From assembly GCA_958450365.1 (NCBI GenBank), contig CAUEEP010000923.1, positions 513,501 through 577,500 on the forward strand: 64,000 nt of DNA. Reading direction: 5' to 3'. The stretch comes from Mesorhabditis belari. Lineage: Eukaryota; Nematoda; Chromadorea; Rhabditida; Rhabditidae. Positions 46,727 through 58,054 of this stretch are shown piece by piece. The notes under the pieces were generated by a model. It was given only the letters and a program-made list of their open reading frames with translations, had not been told where the DNA came from and searched no databases. Position 1 is the first letter of the stretch; the number at the start of each line of letters is the position of its first letter. Made by a program: the position numbers and the translations under genes.

Positions 46727-47062
46727 GATCCTGCAAAAAAATGAATTGAAAAATCAAGAATCAAGAATAAAGCAAGGAGCAATGAAGAATGCAATTTTTG
46801 CTATATTAGGATTGGAAAAACGGAATTTAAGCCAATAAAGACATAATTTGGCAAAAATTTCAGCATCCTCCCCCCGCCCACGAAAGCAACTTTTCAAAAT
46901 CCGACAAGATAATTCGCACACAAACCGATATATAAAGTGCTGCACGTTTAAAAGAATATTTACCTATTTCAGCAAAATTTAAATAATTAACAACAAAAAG
47001 TATACACTGAAAATTACAAGAAAATAAAATAAAGCAGGTGCTTATCTTGATACGAAAAACTT
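46727..47062. other. Gap between two minus-strand genes
   Basis: 336 bases separate the upstream gene's stop (47063) from the SQ/TQ gene start (46726). The segment is AT-rich and contains a C-rich patch (CCTCCCCCCGCCC) near 46868. A shared operon is possible but the spacing is longer than usual for nematode operons. Confidence 0.4.
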
Positions 47063-49614
47063 TTATTGTGTTTCTCCCGGCGTTTCTGGAGTTTCGACTT
47101 TCTTCTCAGGTGTTTCCGGAGCTTTGACTTTCTTCTCCGCCGCCATTACCTCTTCATAGGACCTTAGGGCAATCGCTTTTGCATCGATCGGACTAAAATA
47201 AAGTTTTTAGTTGCGATTATTTCATGTAGGATACGACATTAATCGGTGTAAGCTTAAAATTAATATATTAAATAACAATCCGTTTAAAGCTTACTTCTCT
47301 TCTCGTCCTTCTCGAAAAGCATCAGCCTCTTCTTTGACCAGCGCCATCATCAGGTTGCGTTTGAATCGTCCCATTATGACAGCCTAAAAATTCATATTCA
47401 ACTACATCCACTATTATTCAAACCAACTGCGAAAGCCACCTAATAGCGGCTTTCGCAGTCGGGTCTCATGCAAAAAAGGTAAAACGGGCAAGCCGTAAGT
47501 ACCTGAAAATACGTTGAAGAAAAGAAAATGCAAAGCCCATTAAAAACTTGGTAAAATCAAACGGAGTCGGAACAATAAAAAACAAAAGAGTTTGACACCT
47601 AGAATGGGTATACCCTAGATTCTCCTGCAACAATCGCAAAGTCAAAAAGCAGGCAAATTTCGTGAAAATTTTCACATTTGATCGCAGTGGCGGAACGGAT
47701 AGAGCCCCTCACACAACCCTGGTTCGACCCCCATTTTTGCTTTTTAAAAAACTGTTTTAGCCAAATGTCTTCGAAAAAATTAACCTCCTCGTGTACCAAT
47801 TTGCAGCTCTCTAGCTCTATACCCTGAATTAATTACCACACACGGACAGACGGACCTGACGTTTTATATAGGATACACTCACATTTTTCGCAGCCATTAG
47901 ATATTGTTCATTTTGAAGCATTATACTGTACATCAACTTTCCAGCTGCAAGACCCGTCTCCTTCAATTCCTCGCGTTTCTTCTTGTTCCGTTCCTCACGT
48001 CGTAAGAATAAGGCCTACAAATTGTAAATAAATATTGTGGAAATTATCGGCTTACTTGTTCATCAATCGGGAAAGACTTCGACATGAGCTCGCGCATTTC
48101 TTGCCTTTCTTTTTCGATAATCAACTAAATTAAAATGATGAAAACGTAGCTTTCGAGTTTTCTCACCTCGGTAGTAGCGATTATCTCCGCTCGAATTTGT
48201 GACAACCATCGACTCTCACTTTCAAGCTGTCGAATCTGAATGAAAAATAATTAAAACATACAAATTCTTTACTCACATGTGCCTTGGCGTCAGGATTCTT
48301 TTTGATTTCGTACTGTCGCATGCTCTCCTGATTGGCTTTGAGGAGAACCGCGTTGCAAATGTCCACCGATTGGCCGATCTAAAAGAATAAAAATAATAAA
48401 TGTAGACCATTTTGAACGCCATTTTTGAAACTATAAGATCAGCTTTACCAACTACCGGGTACTTTTAGGCTGGCTATCCAGCTCTACTTATTTTTCATGT
48501 TTTAAAGTCTTCTGAAGTGATTCGAAAACTTAAAATTGCGAAAGTGCCGTATTTATTCTAATCCCTCGTAAGTTCACCCATTCACATCAGAAGATACAGT
48601 TTCACCAAAAATTTAATTTTTAACCTATGGCCACAAATTTGGTGTCAAATAATAGAGTGAAAAATCCCCTTTCTTTATACGATATGAAATATGAAAAATT
48701 AGGATAAATACGGTACATAGTTTTGCTTAAACGGGGTATTAATCCGGGTCACCGTAAAAAATTTTTCAAGGCAACCACCGATTTTTAAATTTTAATATTG
48801 CTAATTTTATTATAAAAAGAATAAAAATCATCCGGCTAGAGTGATTTGATGGGTTTAGAATTTTTTGGAGACGTTGCAAGGCTCGCGTAGTTCATCTACA
48901 AGGTAAGTGCGAAAGTAAAGCAAAAGTCACGCACTTTTTTCTTTTTGTTTTCTCTAGTGTTTTCTCTGTTCTTTTTGTTTTCTGATCTATATTTTTAGTT
49001 TTTTCCTCATTATAAAATATATTTTTAGGGTTTCTAAACAAAATGGAGGCGGAAGAAGAGCTAATCGAATTGTTATTTTTTTTGTTATTTTTAAATTCGC
49101 TCAATTGGAGAAACTATTACAAAGACGTCCAGATTGTGAAAAACTTTCGAGCGGTCAAAAAACAGGAAAAGAAAGCAATATTGAATGGACAACAAATGGA
49201 TCGAACATGACAGCAACCATTCGTGCCTGATGTCTGATGAATGACGAGCTTGCTTTTCTTCAAGCCTTGTAACGTCTCCAAAAATTTGTAAACCCATCAA
49301 ATCACTCTAGCTGGGTATTATTTTTATAATAAAATTAGCAATATTAAAATATAAAAACCGGTGGTTGCCTTAAAAAAACTTTTATGATCACCCGGCCGCG
49401 ATTAATACCCTCCCTTTAAGCAATCATCATGTTGAAACAAAAAAAATAAACCACAACTCACATGTCGCTCGACTGCCCTTATTGGTTTAGGATCGGCAGC
49501 GCGTTGACAAAGAGCGACGATATCGTTCGCTTTTGGCGTCATTCTCACCATTGCACTTCGCGGGGTTGGCGGCTCGATGCAGCTTGGATGCATCCTGCCG
49601 ACAAATGGAATCAT
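47063..49614 (-). CDS. Coiled-coil protein of unknown function (7 exons, about 247 residues)
   Basis: Exons, in coding order, are 49614-49462, 48378-48277, 48235-48167, 48124-48056, 48014-47883, 47383-47295 and 47192-47063. All phases agree. The start Met lies eight bases after a TTTTCAG acceptor. The N-terminus contains a Pro-rich segment (IEPPTPRSAMVR), followed by helices with charged heptads (residues about 85-190, e.g. LIIEKERQEMRELMSK and LRREERNKKKREELKE). The C-terminus has three repeats of a KAPETPEKKVETPET-like motif, which is acidic-basic and disordered. There is no signal peptide or membrane segment. I do not recognise the family. Introns 1 and 5 carry inserted repeats. Confidence 0.75.
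47665..47745 (+). repeat. tRNA-like sequence in an intron
   Basis: GTGGCGGAACGGATAGAGC resembles a tRNA A-box, and GGTTCGACCCC at 47721 is a good B-box, followed by a T run. The space between is short and stems pair poorly. It is more likely a tRNA-derived SINE or pseudogene than a functional tRNA. Confidence 0.35.
48724..49424. mobile_element. MITE-like element, about 700 bp, with long terminal inverted repeats
   Basis: The left end TTGCTTAAACGGGGTATTAATCC and the following 150 bases (including GCTAGAGTGATTTGATGGGT) are inverted at the right, ending GATTAATACCCTCCCTTTAAGCAA. The middle, about 48915-49240, is not palindromic and has no transposase motif. It is inserted in intron 1 of the coiled-coil gene. 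Confidence 0.8.
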
Positions 49615-49992
49615 TGTGACGGCTGAAAATGAAAACGTGTAATAAGACAGCAAAATGTGGGGGAAATAGTGAGAATTTTACAAATCTGATACACAGAGGA
49701 CTGTGACTCAAGAGAAAACGGCTTTGGCTTAAATTTCAAGAAACTGGCAAAGCTACTAATACGAAAAATGCCAAACTTTCGGGCAGTTCTTTATCTCGTG
49801 CAGCATAAAGAAAAAATGTTGCACTGTTAGGCTGAATATCATTAAAGCGCCTTTGTTAAGGTAAAGATGATAAGAATAGGACTAGAATAAGAACTCCTAA
49901 ATTATCATATTTAGTGAAATTTGCATTCAATTTACTATGTCGTAATATTTTTTTTGAGTAAAGCCTCTCATTTTATTCTTCCAGTGACGTCG
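49615..49992. other. Divergent promoter region
   Basis: This lies between the coiled-coil gene (minus) and the NYN ribonuclease (plus). A TTTATTCTTCCAG acceptor at 49972-49984 precedes the first NYN start codon and is a probable trans-splice site. No other structure is seen. Confidence 0.45.
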
Positions 49993-52880
49993 ATGTGTGG
50001 CCGATTCTTCACTGAGAATATCAACAACGTCAACAAAAAGAAGAACAAGAAAGTTTGAAGGTTGGATCTTTTTTATAGTAAGCCTCAAATTTTGGACAGG
50101 CACAGTTTAGGCACTGCTCTATTTTATTCACGAAAACTAAAATGACCATTATGTCTTTAGATGTCTCATCACTCTACATCAATTCATTGCCTTTCAACGG
50201 CCTCCACCCAACTTACCAGCAATTCGCTTGATAAACATGAAGAAGTCGACACGGAGGCCCCTTTTGATCCTTTATTCGTCCCACCATCTTCACAAGCGGT
50301 AAGTGGCAATTCATTTAAGACATTAAAGAAGCACGAATGCTTTGGAAGGTTGGCTTTTTGTTGTCGGGTGAATAAGCTAAAGTGCAAATACAATAAGTTG
50401 ATGTGATAGCTTTTCATGGACTTGAGAGTGCAAAGAAATTTTCGAAAATTCAAGTACCGCTAATGTTTTTCTTTTTAGGTTCGTCGTCTGCTCGTCGTCG
50501 ATGGCTGCAACATTGCGCGTTCGAGTTGTGGACCAACTAGAAAGTCGTTGTTTTTGCTGTTTTGTATTCAAACAACGCCTTCCTTTTAGCAATGTCAACT
50601 GTGCCGGCTTGATGGTAGTGATTCGATGGTTGCTCGTGCGTAAATTTGAGGTTTTTTTTCTGTCTTTGCGCCAAACTCAAACGCCAAACAAACGTCATTT
50701 TTTTAGGTGGTCGCTTTTCTCCCAATCATCTACAACAATAACGGGAATTTCAACGTGACGAACGTCTATTTGTTGCAGGTTTTGCTTTAAATTTTGACGT
50801 TTACAGAGTTTTTTTAGAAACTCGAAGAGCTTGGTGTGGTGACTTTTACGCCGGCAAGGACGGCTCGGGGTGATCGACGCGCTTTCATTAACTATGATGA
50901 CTTGTGAGTAATATTGGGACATTTGAATCTACGTTCTGAAGATGAATTCGTCCTTGCTTTTTAGATATGTTGCCAGTCTTGCGGCTCGACATGGTGGCAC
51001 GGTGTTGAGCGGTGATCGATTTAAGGATATTCTAGCAGAGACCCAATACAAGTAAATCTTATTTGAAACAAGAGCTTCAATACTTTATTTTTTAGTGAAC
51101 TTCACGACGTCTTGCGCAATCGTCGCCTTGACGTGAGATTTCACATCTTGAAACACCCGTATGCACAGGTTGATTGTGATGCTTGATTTTAAAAATCTTA
51201 TTTGTTTAAATAGATTGGCGAAGATCGTTTCATTGATCGAATTCCCGAGTTGTGCTTGCGACCAGCTGATCAATTGAATGACGCCATCTCGAAAAGGCTA
51301 TGGGCTGAGCGTAATGACCCCGACTATCAGAAGGCAATCAATTCTGTTGTCCCCAAGATTAGTTTTTCATTTCAGGTTCTTCTGCGCCGTCGCTCTTGGT
51401 CCAAGCAGCAAAGTGATCGAATGGTTGCAACAATTGATTTGTTGATGGATGAGTTGTGCGAGAAAACGGCAATTCGACCCATTCAACTCTCACCACCGTA
51501 CACGCAATGGATTGCACAGAAGGGAATGAGAAATGGAGGAGGGGTGAGTAGAGTAGAAGAGGAAGGGTTAACTTAGCTTATTGAACTATTTGCGGTGAGC
51601 TTATGAACACTTTGCGGTTCGGAGTGGCAGCTTTTCTAAAGGGACCTCATGCTTTTTTCATATCGAGGCTAAAATTTTTGTATTATTGGAGCAAAAAAAT
51701 TTCTTGCAGAGGTTCGTCGACAGTTCATTTGGTAGGCCTGGTCCATCCACCACCACCCCATCTACATCTTTGTCATTAACACCGCCCGTGTCATACTCAA
51801 GCCGTTACTCGGAGGATTCGTGAGTTTCCATCTTTTTTTCCACCTTTTGCTGGGTTGTTGATCAGCTTTTTAAAAATTGTTCACTATTGACTCATTTACA
51901 GAGTCATTTCATGGAACGGTGATTTTGTGGACTTGCGCGGGCGAAACGATCAACAGCAACGCGGAGATGGTGGTTTGGTGACCGAAGATGGGTACTCAAA
52001 TGTGGAGCTTAAAGATTTTAATAAGATTTATGCTATATCTTCGGGGGCAGACTATTGTGCACTTATACTCAACATTTTAGGTGCCCGGCTTGTGGATTCC
52101 GCCCGAGTTGCGCCAAGCGTCCGCCCATGCTCATCAAGACCTTGCGCCCGTGAATGAATATCAAGCTACGAGTGGTGATGGTGGTGTCGAGGCACAGGAA
52201 CGAAGAACGATGATAAGCATTCAGCCGGAAATTGTACGTGTTTCTATAGAATTTACTATTGAAAGATGTGTTAGCTGTTTAATTGCCCAAGCTCCAAACC
52301 AGACACGTAATGGTAATAGAAACATTTTACCAGTTAAAGATAGTAATCTGCATTTTTAGGGCACTCCTCCATCCGCCTCAACACTTGTGCCGCTGCGCTT
52401 CACTTGGAAAGATGTCGATTTGTTGACGCTGAATGTCAGTTTTATTAGACTAATATTTAACGGTCCTATACTATAAAAGTCAATGGTTATAAAAAGGTTA
52501 GAAAATCTGCTCAAATCCCTTAAGTGATATAAAGTCATTTTTTAGGTGGCCGATCTGCATTATTGCCTCAATCATCCCCGAAATGACGTCCTCGTGTTGC
52601 CTTCATGCAGTCAACAGCGGGAAAGGTGAGTTTTTGCTGTTTTAAAAAGACTATAGTCGCGCTTTAGCTTAACAAATGAGGACCACGTACTGGCGCAACT
52701 CATCGACGCTTTTCCGATGGAAATTGTCGAAAAGGTGAGGTCATTGTGTTTTTGTGTTTATTTTCAAAGCATAAATAAAAACTGAACTGCTTTTTTGAAT
52801 TTGACTTTTAGGTCTTGAAAGAGAACATCTCGCGAAATGTGGAGGTGTTGGCGAATTTATGCGCAGAGATGACCACTTAA
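49993..52880 (+). CDS. Zc3h12/Regnase-type NYN ribonuclease (RDE-8/NYN/REGE-1-like)
   Basis: The protein is probably an endoribonuclease that cleaves target mRNAs. In nematodes this family takes part in small-RNA pathways and mRNA decay. Exons are 49993-50052 (possible first), 50161-50298, 50479-50543, 50590-50650, 50707-50778, 50818-50903, 50965-51051, 51096-51168, 51214-51543, 51710-51819, 51902 to about 51991, about 52081-52233, 52360-52434, 52546-52625, 52668-52734 and 52812-52880. The NYN domain spans about residues 67-230 and keeps the acidic catalytic positions: VVDGCN (Asp74), NYDD (Asp159, Asp160) and SGD (Asp178). No CCCH zinc finger follows. A disordered middle and a conserved C-terminal helical segment (AQLIDAFPMEIVEKVLKENI) end the protein. 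The join between the exons near 51991 and 52081 is out of phase with the best donor, so that border is uncertain. Confidence 0.84.
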
Positions 52881-54063
52881 ATGAAAAAAGAAGACGAGCT
52901 CTTGCTATCGATTTTTAAAAGGCGTTAGTCTGTTTTGTTTTCTTTTTCCAGATTCGTTTATCGTTTAATTAAACGCTTCTTGGGTTTTTTTGTATAATTT
53001 ACATCGTTTTTTGATACTTATCCAATAATTTGCAGCTTGTTTCTCTGTTTTACCCCTTCCTCCTACGGTTACTGTAATTTCGTTGTAGTTTACTGGGTTG
53101 TTAACTCGTATTTTATTCTTGTGGGTAAATAAATGTTTGGGGGAAAAGATGAACATAGAGCCAACTCCTTTTTCTCTCAAAAACAACACTTATATTATAA
53201 TTTTATCTTGCAGACGAAATTAAAAAACTTGTTCCTTCACACATTTCACAATGTGAATTTTAGATTAAGGACACACGGGTGCCAATTGTAAGGCACTTAA
53301 AAGATTAAAAGCAAGTGATTTTGCAGAGAAACTTTTGGGTACACGTATAGAGAAAGATTATGACAGAATTGGAGAGCACTACGTCAAAAATATGAATCAA
53401 AAAATGACTAGGTACATGAGAATTAACTTACAAAATACGTGCAACATGTACAAAATGTATGCCAAAAGGATATAAGTTAAGCTCATTGAAAAATAAAGTC
53501 GGCAATTTGTGGTTGTAAAAGTTCGGCACGAGCCAACACCGCGTTGAAGAGATTGTCCTGGGTCAAATCGAGCGCTTTTCGACAATCCGTCAAAGAGAAG
53601 CGAGAAGAACGAACGCCACACTCCACACTACAAAATAGGTTTCAATCTAAAAACTGTTAGGTTTTAAAAGCCTTGAAACGAAATTCACCTTTGCTTTGAG
53701 AAGGCGATGTTTCTGAAATGGTGCCGACAAGCAAACTTTGTTTCGATCAACGTCAACAATGCAAACAGGCCACTCACATCTTGCGCCGTGTAAGATGATC
53801 GTTGGAAGTTCTATCTGAAATACTCGTAATAATGTTTGAACAATTTTAATTGCTTCTAACATCTTACAAACTCTATTTCAAAAACCTATTGTTTTGTTAC
53901 CCTTCAGTAACTTGCCAATGTAATCGAACATTTGGGGACTTGTACGTATGACGATAAGCTCTCGAAACAAGACTTCCCGATTTTATCTCAACTCTTGAGG
54001 GTACAAAGAAGCACAATGTGAGCAGCAATTTTGCCACAAAGTTGTGATTGTCGCCCAAGATCA
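52637..54063. repeat. Segmental duplication, copy A (NYN tail plus broken C9orf72 tail)
   Basis: This matches 58055-59808 in the same orientation. It contains the genuine last two exons of the NYN gene, then the convergent 3' end of C9orf72. Relative to copy B it lacks about 400 bases (59017-59417), joining CACACTCC directly to ACAAAATAGG. It also keeps a few short stretches (for example 52905-52925 and 53880-53910) that copy B has lost. Identity is high, with scattered substitutions. Confidence 0.92.
53483..54060 (-). pseudogene. Partial C9orf72 pseudogene
   Basis: This contains the C-terminal exon (ending in ADFIFQ and a stop at 53483), an exon reading IELPTIILHGARCEWPVCIVD near 53815-53695, and the exon with KLLLTLCFFVP near 54040. 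The two exons present at 59195-59122 and about 59420-59210 in the functional gene are deleted. No upstream exons exist. It is a dead duplicate of the end of the gene at 58879-62132. The exon near 54000-53915 has a longer open frame here than in copy B. Confidence 0.88.
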
Positions 54064-54342
54064 CATTTAGTTTTGTGTTTGTTTGTCTGTTTCAACATGG
54101 CGCTGAATCGCAAAGATTGGCTCGAAGTTTCAATTGGAATAACGTAAAAAAAACAAAGTACTCGATCAATCGCCACATTGGGGTCAATTATTTTGACCCC
54201 GGAGCTTGTTTAGGGCAACTCCTGTGTATAAAGTAGTTTTCCGTTCGTTTAATTCATATAACAGGAATTTCATCAGTCTTTTAATCAGGAATTATAATTG
54301 TTATCGTTCTCCAGCTTCAATCAATCAATCAAATTTCAGTTT

Positions 54343-54462
54343 ATCATGCAATCTTCAAATGAAGCATCAGATTTCGGGAAACGAATCCCGAAAAAAGAAG
54401 AAAATGATGATGATGAAAACTCCAAAGATGGGCAAGACGACAAAAACAAGTAAACCAAAAGA
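54343..54462 (+). CDS. Possible 39-residue acidic/basic peptide or first exon
   Basis: After an AAATTTCAG acceptor, a frame starts MQSSNEASDFGKRIPKKEEN and continues through an Asp-run to a stop at about 54460. It is short, lysine- and aspartate-rich, and has no recognisable motif. It may be a real small gene, the start of the gene at 54863, or chance. Confidence 0.25.
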
Positions 54463-54518
54463 CAATTATCATAAAAAGTACGAAAATATTTGCATTTGCC
54501 TTTTTCAGATTAAATGTA

Positions 54519-54692
54519 CAGTCGAACCTCTCTATAACGAACCTCGATATAACGTAAACCTCTCTATAACGTAAGGCGTGACCGGTCCCGGCCGACGTTA
54601 AGCTATATAAAACGGCACTCTATATAACGTAAACCTCTATATAACGTAAGCTATAGCCGTCCCGTGAGTTACGTTATAGAGAGGTTCGACTG
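54519..54692. mobile_element. pogo/Tigger-like MITE, 174 bp
   Basis: Perfect ends CAGTCGAACCTCTCTATAACG and their inverted complement are flanked by TA on both sides (TACAG...CTGTA). The interior repeats CTCTATATAACGTAAACC motifs. TA duplication and CAGT-CGAACCTC termini are characteristic of pogo-group DNA transposons. It has no coding capacity. Confidence 0.88.
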
Positions 54693-54862
54693 TACATTTG
54701 AAAAAGTGCAATGAATGAATTGCAAAAAAGCGTGGAAAGCCAATTTGAAAATTATAATATAGGCGATAAATTTGCATCTGAAAATAAATTTGCAATTTGT
54801 GAGTGTCTCACGAAAAAAGCTCTTGCAAAACTAAAACATTTAGCATTTTTATTTCCTCAAAA

Positions 54863-55683
54863 ATGGCTACCACTGCCGATATTCAACTCGGTGATGCCCA
54901 ACTCTACACGGACAATCTTCACCTATGCATCCAAGCTGGCGGGGAGCAGTTGTCGTTTTACCATGGAGTGAATCGGGAGGCTAAGGTGAAAACGCTGATG
55001 AATACTATCAAACTTCGAATTGAAGGTCTTCGAAAGAAGGTCAGTTTCTCTTTTTCTTTTTTTTGAAAGCAAACAATTTTATAGGCTCCAAGGTTACTAT
55101 CGTTGTTAGAATGTGTATTTTTTTAAATCATTGAGATGCACACTGCTTGTGTATTGCGATGAATTTCAATGAAATCATCCAATACTCAACAACACCGACA
55201 CTCGGTGTTGTTGAGTCCGAAATGAAGGCACTCGGCTGATAACTACCACAAAAATCCTCTATTAGAGCTGCATACAGCTCTATTTTTCGGTATCCGTCAA
55301 AAGTGCGGCTCTAATAGAGGATTTACGGGATTTACCGACTGAGTCTTGCTGCTTCCTCATCGAATGAGACCAAAATTTGGCCGATTCAATGAAAAAAGCC
55401 GCTTTAACTATGGTAGTTTCGTGAAATGGTGTCTTTTAGAAAAGGGATTACTTGAGTGAAACACGCTCTACTCTTTAAGGCTACTATAAAATGTGTATGC
55501 ACTGGAAAATTTCCATTTTTGTGTACACGAGAGAAATTGAGTTATATTTAGGTGTTACTGATGAATGGACAATTTGTCGCCGGTGCTTTGGCTAACATCA
55601 CTTTTCGATTCCAAGACGTTATTCAATACACGAATGCAGTCCATCATCTTATTCTGGCTGGATACAATTTCATCCCTCTGTGA
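54863..55683 (+). CDS. Small two-exon protein, unknown function (102 residues)
   Basis: Exons 54863-55039 and 55552-55683 join in phase. The protein starts MATTADIQLGDAQLYTDNLH and ends HHLILAGYNFIPL. It is soluble, with no signal peptide or membrane helix. Its two halves read like a compact alpha/beta domain. The start is the first Met after an AAA context. The 512-base intron holds a palindrome (AATCCTCTATTAGAGC and its inverse, 55249-55330). It lies inside the segment between the two copies of the NYN/C9orf72 tail, so it probably arrived with the rearrangement or was separated by it. The family is not recognised. Confidence 0.55.
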
Positions 55684-55715
55684 ATGATCAACTAAACATT
55701 TTCCTCTTATATATA

Positions 55716-57365
55716 CACTGTGGTGCAAAAGTCCTGACCGGTCGCACTGTCCTATCAAGTCTGAACCATTTCGCCAGAAAAAGAACGTTAAAATTTTATG
55801 GTAAAAACGTTTTTGGATAGCTTAAACCTTCTACTTTTATAATCCAAAGAATGAAAGCAATAACATTTTATTTAACAAAAAATTTTGACAATATTCCGAA
55901 ACGACTCAAAAAAACATGGTGCAAAAGTCTTGACCGGTACAAGAAAACACAAGAAAATTCAATACTTCGTAGGTCCTCCTTTTGCGACAATGACTGCCTT
56001 GATGCGTCTAGGCATCGAGTCGACCAAATCACGTAGAATTCCCAAAGAAAGTTGTCTCCAAACATTTCTGATAAAGAAATAAGCATCGACCTTTGAGTTG
56101 AACCGGCGTCCCTTGAGTTTGGCTTTTAAATGGGCCCAAAGATGCTCTATAACGTTCAGATCCGGCGAATAGGGAGGTGCTTTGATCAATTCCACACGAT
56201 GAGCAGCAAAAAAGCCGGGCAGGCGAACTTTACCTCCATTTGCAAGCCGGACAACTCGACCCATCAGTAATTGGCTTTTGTGGCAAGGGGCGTTGTCTTG
56301 ATATAAGGCCCATCCTTGTGGCATGTTCGTGTTTGCAAATGGAAGTAAGTTGTTCTCTATGATTGACTTGTACCTTTGAGCGTCGAGATTTCCATCGATA
56401 AACACTAGCGGTCCCGATACACTTCGATTCATCGAGCCTAAAAAGACAAATCGTAAGTAAAAAATAGGGCGAACACTTACCCCACAACATAATACTCCCA
56501 CCACCGAATTTGACCGTTGGCTTAACGTATTTGAGCTTATAACGTTGTCCAATTGGTCTTCTGATTAAATGGTTACCGTCCGGGTAGTATAAATTAATTC
56601 TAGTCTCATCGGTAAAAATGACTCGGGCCCAGTCATCGGAAGTCCAACACTCGTAGTTCTTTGCAAAAATCATATCTCAGCTTCCGAGTTTTTGCAATGG
56701 TCAAGGGTCGTTTTGCTGGTCTTCTTGCATGCAATCCTGCTCGAATCAAGCGACGGTTGATGCTCCATCGGGAAATATCCTTGCCAGAAACAGCTTTCAA
56801 CTTCTTGATCCCATAGCTCGACGTTAGATTAGGGTTTATTCGGTGCTCCCTGATGATCGAACGATCCTCATTTGGTGTTGTAATTGGTGATCGACCTCTT
56901 TTGGGGCTCTATGAACGTTTCCTTTTGATTTGAATTGCGCCACGAGACGTCTCACTGTTTTTCAGAACACTTGAACGTTTCCATCACATTCTTCACGCGA
57001 ACGCCTTTTGTTCGATTCTCGACAATTTTCTCTTTGTCAGGCGTTGATAGATATCGTCCTGGCATCTAAAAAAAATAGAATTAGAACCAAAAAGTTTATG
57101 CAGAAAGACAAGAAATACCAAAAAAAAATCAAGAAATAAAAAACCGGTCAAGACTTTTGCACCATGTTTTTTTGAGTCGTTTCGGAATATTGTCAAAATT
57201 TTTTGTTAAATAAAATGTTATTGCTTTCATTCTTTGGATTATAAAAGTAGAAGGTTTAAGCTATCCAAAAACGTTTTTACCATAAAATTTTAACGTTCTT
57301 TTTCTGGCGAAATGGTTCAGACTTGATAGGACAGTGCGACCGGTCAGGACTTTTGCACCACAGTG
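55716..57365 (-). mobile_element. Tc1/mariner element with 223-bp terminal inverted repeats
   Basis: The element is 1650 bp and starts CACTGTGGTGCAAAAGTCCT, with the exact inverse at the right and TA on each side. The inverted repeats are 55716-55938 and 57143-57365. The transposase is on the minus strand. A helix-turn-helix N-terminal part (start near 57062) runs to about 56690. The catalytic domain shows the FTDET Asp, DNAPCH Asp and SPDLNVIEHLW Glu (DD34E pattern), ending about 55959. A short GTAAGT...TTTTTAG intron lies at about 56439-56480. The near-identical ends suggest fairly recent movement. Confidence 0.93.
55959..57062 (-). pseudogene. Decayed Tc1 transposase
   Basis: The reading frame is interrupted at least three times: near 56957 after CSEK, near 56890 in the Arg-rich linker, and near 56665 where one extra T breaks the frame before the catalytic core. 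Domain order is otherwise complete. This copy is not expected to make transposase, though its intact ends could still be mobilised by another copy. Confidence 0.85.
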
Positions 57366-57542
57366 TATGTGTGTCTTATTTTTTTTGTATTTTTGTTTTT
57401 ACAACTGTTCTCTATAAAGTTGATCGAAAACAAAAAAATCACAAACATTTACCAGAAAGAAAAAAGTTTCCATGTAAAGCGTTTCGAGTTTTTTCGAGAT
57501 TCAAGATTCGAGTTGGTTAATGCACAGACCAAATGAGGGAAT
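57366..57542. other. No gene seen
   Basis: AT-rich flank of the Tc1 element with T runs and A runs. It contains the 3' untranslated part of the minus-strand fragment described next. Confidence 0.4.
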
Positions 57543-58054
57543 TTATAGTTTTTGGGACGAAAAAACAGATCGAAGATCCTTCTCCACATAGTCGAGCGAT
57601 TTCCGAGATCGATGCGAGATTTGCCGGGCTTCAGCAACTTCCAGTAGAGAACACCGACAGAACGCCAAGATACACATAAACCACTCCCGAGCAGTACTTG
57701 CCCCAACAATACTTGTTCCATAAAATTGATTGACCTCTCGTCTCGCTTTGAATGCATGAATCCTTTTCGTATATCGTTGGAGCAATTCTCGATGAATTTC
57801 TTGTCGACTTAAGATAGGTTCAAGACCCTAATATTCAATTTAACAAAAAATAAAAAAAATTCATGTCTAAATTATTGATGTATCAAAAAATTTCCTAATT
57901 TTGGCATCTACTTTCTTGGCTTTTAGATATCATTTATTGCTTATTTGTCCATCGTAACTAAAGCTTTACCGATTCTTTGCCGAAGCGAGCCGCATTTTGT
58001 GCTCTCCACAATGGAATCGGTTTTTCGGCTTTTGGAAGTGGATTTTTTGGAAGT
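57543..58054 (-). pseudogene. 5'-truncated gene fragment abutting the duplication breakpoint
   Basis: Two phase-compatible exons are visible. One is about 58054-57970, reading NPLPKAEKPIPLWRAQNAAR and more up to a GTAAAG donor. The other is 57827-57543, 95 codons to a stop, after a TTGAATATTAG acceptor, with helical charged sequence such as LSRQEIHRELLQRYTKR. No start codon lies in frame before copy B of the segmental duplication begins at 58055, so the 5' part has probably been cut off. The upstream edge can use an accidental TTTTAAAACAG acceptor from the duplicated NYN intron. The family is not recognised. It may be dead or may survive with a new 5' end. Confidence 0.5.

Noticed and set aside
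52965..53189. Identical minus-strand frames here and at 58340
   Set aside because: They are in the 3' untranslated overlap of the duplicated segment; conservation reflects duplication, not coding selection.
54206..54574. 122-codon plus-strand frame
   Set aside because: It crosses an acceptor-like site and runs into the pogo-like MITE; only the small downstream frame at 54343 has any context.
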